From CAZJYI01 sp964550025 (GTDB lineage Bacteria; Verrucomicrobiota; Kiritimatiellia; UBA8416; CAYOBW01), in contig CAZJYI010000035.1 of assembly GCA_964550025.1 (NCBI GenBank), forward strand, positions 1-64,000: a stretch of 64,000 bases of DNA, in the 5' to 3' direction. The translations under genes and the position numbers were made by a program. Below, piece by piece: positions 63,701-64,000 of this stretch; position 1 is the first letter of the stretch, and each line of letters starts with the position of its first letter. The notes beneath the pieces were generated by a model. That model did no database searches. It worked only from the letters and a program-made list of their open reading frames with translations, and was not told the DNA's origin.

Positions 63701-64000
63701 GTCTACGGCTTCCACGAGCGGCCGGACGAATCGTTCGGCGCGTCCTACTTCGGGGGAGACCGCGAAGACTATGACGTGGTGAAGCATACCCAGGACACGG
63801 TTGTTCACGGGTCGAACACGAACTACGTGGAGATGATCAACAAGGCCGCCGCGGGTCTTTCCACGGACGTGAAGTACCAGGAGATCCTGCAGTACGTCGA
63901 TCCGGTGCACCTGGCCGACTACATGATCGTGAATTACTACTCCGGCCACTCCGACTGGGGCGGCCTGAACTGGTACGTCTCCCGCAACCGCACCGGCGCG
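60794..64000 (+). CDS. CotH-kinase-family surface protein (partial, runs off the window)
   Basis: The frame is open from the ATG at 60794 to the end of the window (1069 codons, no stop). It has a signal peptide and a jelly-roll-like N-terminal domain (about 30-235). Two tandem modules (about 235-535) each contain a YYLDLT strand and the shared pattern GTTDVxxGWxAxGSNVTxTA. A lamin-tail domain (about 538-670; LRINEFMAINDS, LSDWIEIYNSTTGTVDLTGW) and a chitobiase C-terminal-like domain (about 700-765; IRYTLDGTAPSSTYG) follow. From about 805 it is CotH-like (PTVSLALDPDDMF, HVNLYIDGLYWGVYGFHERP, WGGLNWYVSRN). CotH proteins are atypical kinases that phosphorylate secreted proteins in spores; here the domain is on an exported surface protein. 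GAGGAGACCCC precedes the start. Confidence 0.88.
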   Translation, partial: MRMKSIIGRRGLLAACTGLALTLAQHARSDLLAYYCDGTDIDAAALIDLAGHADATAGNLQAVGFQGGNYISRPSFGASTPAGPTAGSSTGSEWLFARASYVQTTPGTGTDYFGFTVTPDLAPLALFSLTFDWVIVSARNGSFDAQCQVFVSVDGGAFVGLTPISSDSITVPSGGPSHTFGSVNTIVTDLTGIGNPATSMVVRICLGDDSSRAGQAQFVQGIKLEGALAGTVADLTVSSDYGTPNPAVGLARYVTGTVVTASVDAAVTGVETQYVCTGWVGTEDVPASGTTNEAVFTMTTHSTIAWQWGTNYYLDLTVNPGGTTDVQTGWFASGSNVTVTATATNGGNAVWLGDTNGCMIAGDAITCPMTGPRAISLYFQPAGNVRLTVVSAHGGADPETGIPHFYASGSNVNAVVTNSPLTLGGTTQHVCYGWSRVGSEPGSGVGAGTSFAISNETTLTWQWQTDYYLDLTEYGSGTTDVHSGWIAAGSNVTITAYPDHGGVVTWAGDTGGCTITSNQISWTMGAARALSVGHPLPAGLRINEFMAINDSTLTNSLNELSDWIEIYNSTTGTVDLTGWHLTDNAGDLTKWTFPTTNLAADGYLLIYADGSATSVTNGELHASFKLSGDGEYLGLVKPDGLTVEHAYDPDYPSQSADISYGIGSLYELRYFDVPTPGQPNNAGFLPVKRPKFNYKRGIYTNAISVTLTSSTDGAQIRYTLDGTAPSSTYGALHTGAIDITNSTCLRAVAYKAGDYNPSAVKTHTYIFPLGVLQQDGAGWPATWAHTGVGDYEMDPAVVGDRSTEIVAGLQDLPTVSLALDPDDMFAAGGVGIYPQGEGIPRATSFEFFDPRTGESVQENCAVQVFGGTSVNRWKTDKLQFRLRFKEEYGATKLDYPVFGEDNAETFDNLVLDGRLANTWTYGGGVEPGSQRARAQFVRDSYIPDLQVSASGYGVHGRHVNLYIDGLYWGVYGFHERPDESFGASYFGGDREDYDVVKHTQDTVVHGSNTNYVEMINKAAAGLSTDVKYQEILQYVDPVHLADYMIVNYYSGHSDWGGLNWYVSRNRTGA

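Noticed and set aside
61247..63949. 900-codon open minus-strand frame
   Set aside because: Antisense shadow of the CotH-like protein gene, which has recognisable domains throughout.
1..64000. tRNA, rRNA, CRISPR arrays, insertion sequences, prophage genes
   Set aside because: No conserved RNA segments, regularly spaced repeats, transposase, integrase or phage structural proteins were recognised on either strand.

Overview
The window looks like chromosomal DNA of a polysaccharide-degrading, Gram-negative member of the PVC group, most like Kiritimatiellota or Lentisphaerota. This is an inference from gene content: several GH95 glycosidases, a sulfatase, very large secreted DUF2341/LamG proteins, sugar-sensing LacI/AraC (XylR-type) regulators, PQQ-propeller proteins and dockerin-like calcium motifs. 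The DNA is GC-rich. No rRNA, tRNA, CRISPR array, phage or transposase gene was seen.

Layout. (1) 0.8-10.6 kb, plus strand: five tightly packed genes, FIST protein, hybrid kinase, FIST protein, giant PAS/GAF hybrid kinase with HPt, and REC-kinase. None of the products shows a membrane segment or a DNA-binding output domain. (2) 10.6-16.9 kb, minus: two large secreted proteins, one with a G8 domain. (3) 17.2-26.8 kb, minus: a sugar-use operon (SSS symporter, GH94 phosphorylase-like, GH95) preceded by decayed genes (sulfatase fragment, internally deleted beta-helix/PDZ protein, tail of an MFS sugar porter). (4) 27.5-37.8 kb, plus: a truncated copy of a divergent regulator/promoter cassette, then a CBM96-like/Calx-beta/LamG protein with an in-frame TGA, GH95, SGNH esterase and sulfatase. 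(5) 37.8-57.8 kb: XylR-type regulator, divergent 1711-residue LamG protein, Gfo/Idh/MocA oxidoreductase, GH95, an exported methyltransferase-like/PQQ protein, two more GH95 enzymes, and a second XylR-type regulator on the minus strand. (6) 57.8-64 kb, plus: a frameshifted repeat protein, a secreted TSP3-type protein, and the first 1069 codons of a CotH-kinase-like surface protein that runs off the window.

How the genes fit together. Regions 3-5 read as loci for breaking down complex, probably fucose-containing, sulfated or acetylated glycans. Secreted LamG/CBM proteins would bind the glycan, and sulfatase and esterase would remove substituents. GH95 enzymes would release terminal L-fucose or L-galactose, with GH94 phosphorolysis and sodium symport for uptake. 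XylR-type regulators would provide control through 21-bp-spaced direct repeats.

A recurring theme is turnover by short deletions and duplications. Two partial copies of the 56.6-kb regulator lie at 0.33 and 17.2 kb. A truncated copy of the 38.9-kb regulator/promoter lies at 27.5 kb. Several genes are left as remnants. Short dispersed repeats are inserted in frame inside coding genes.
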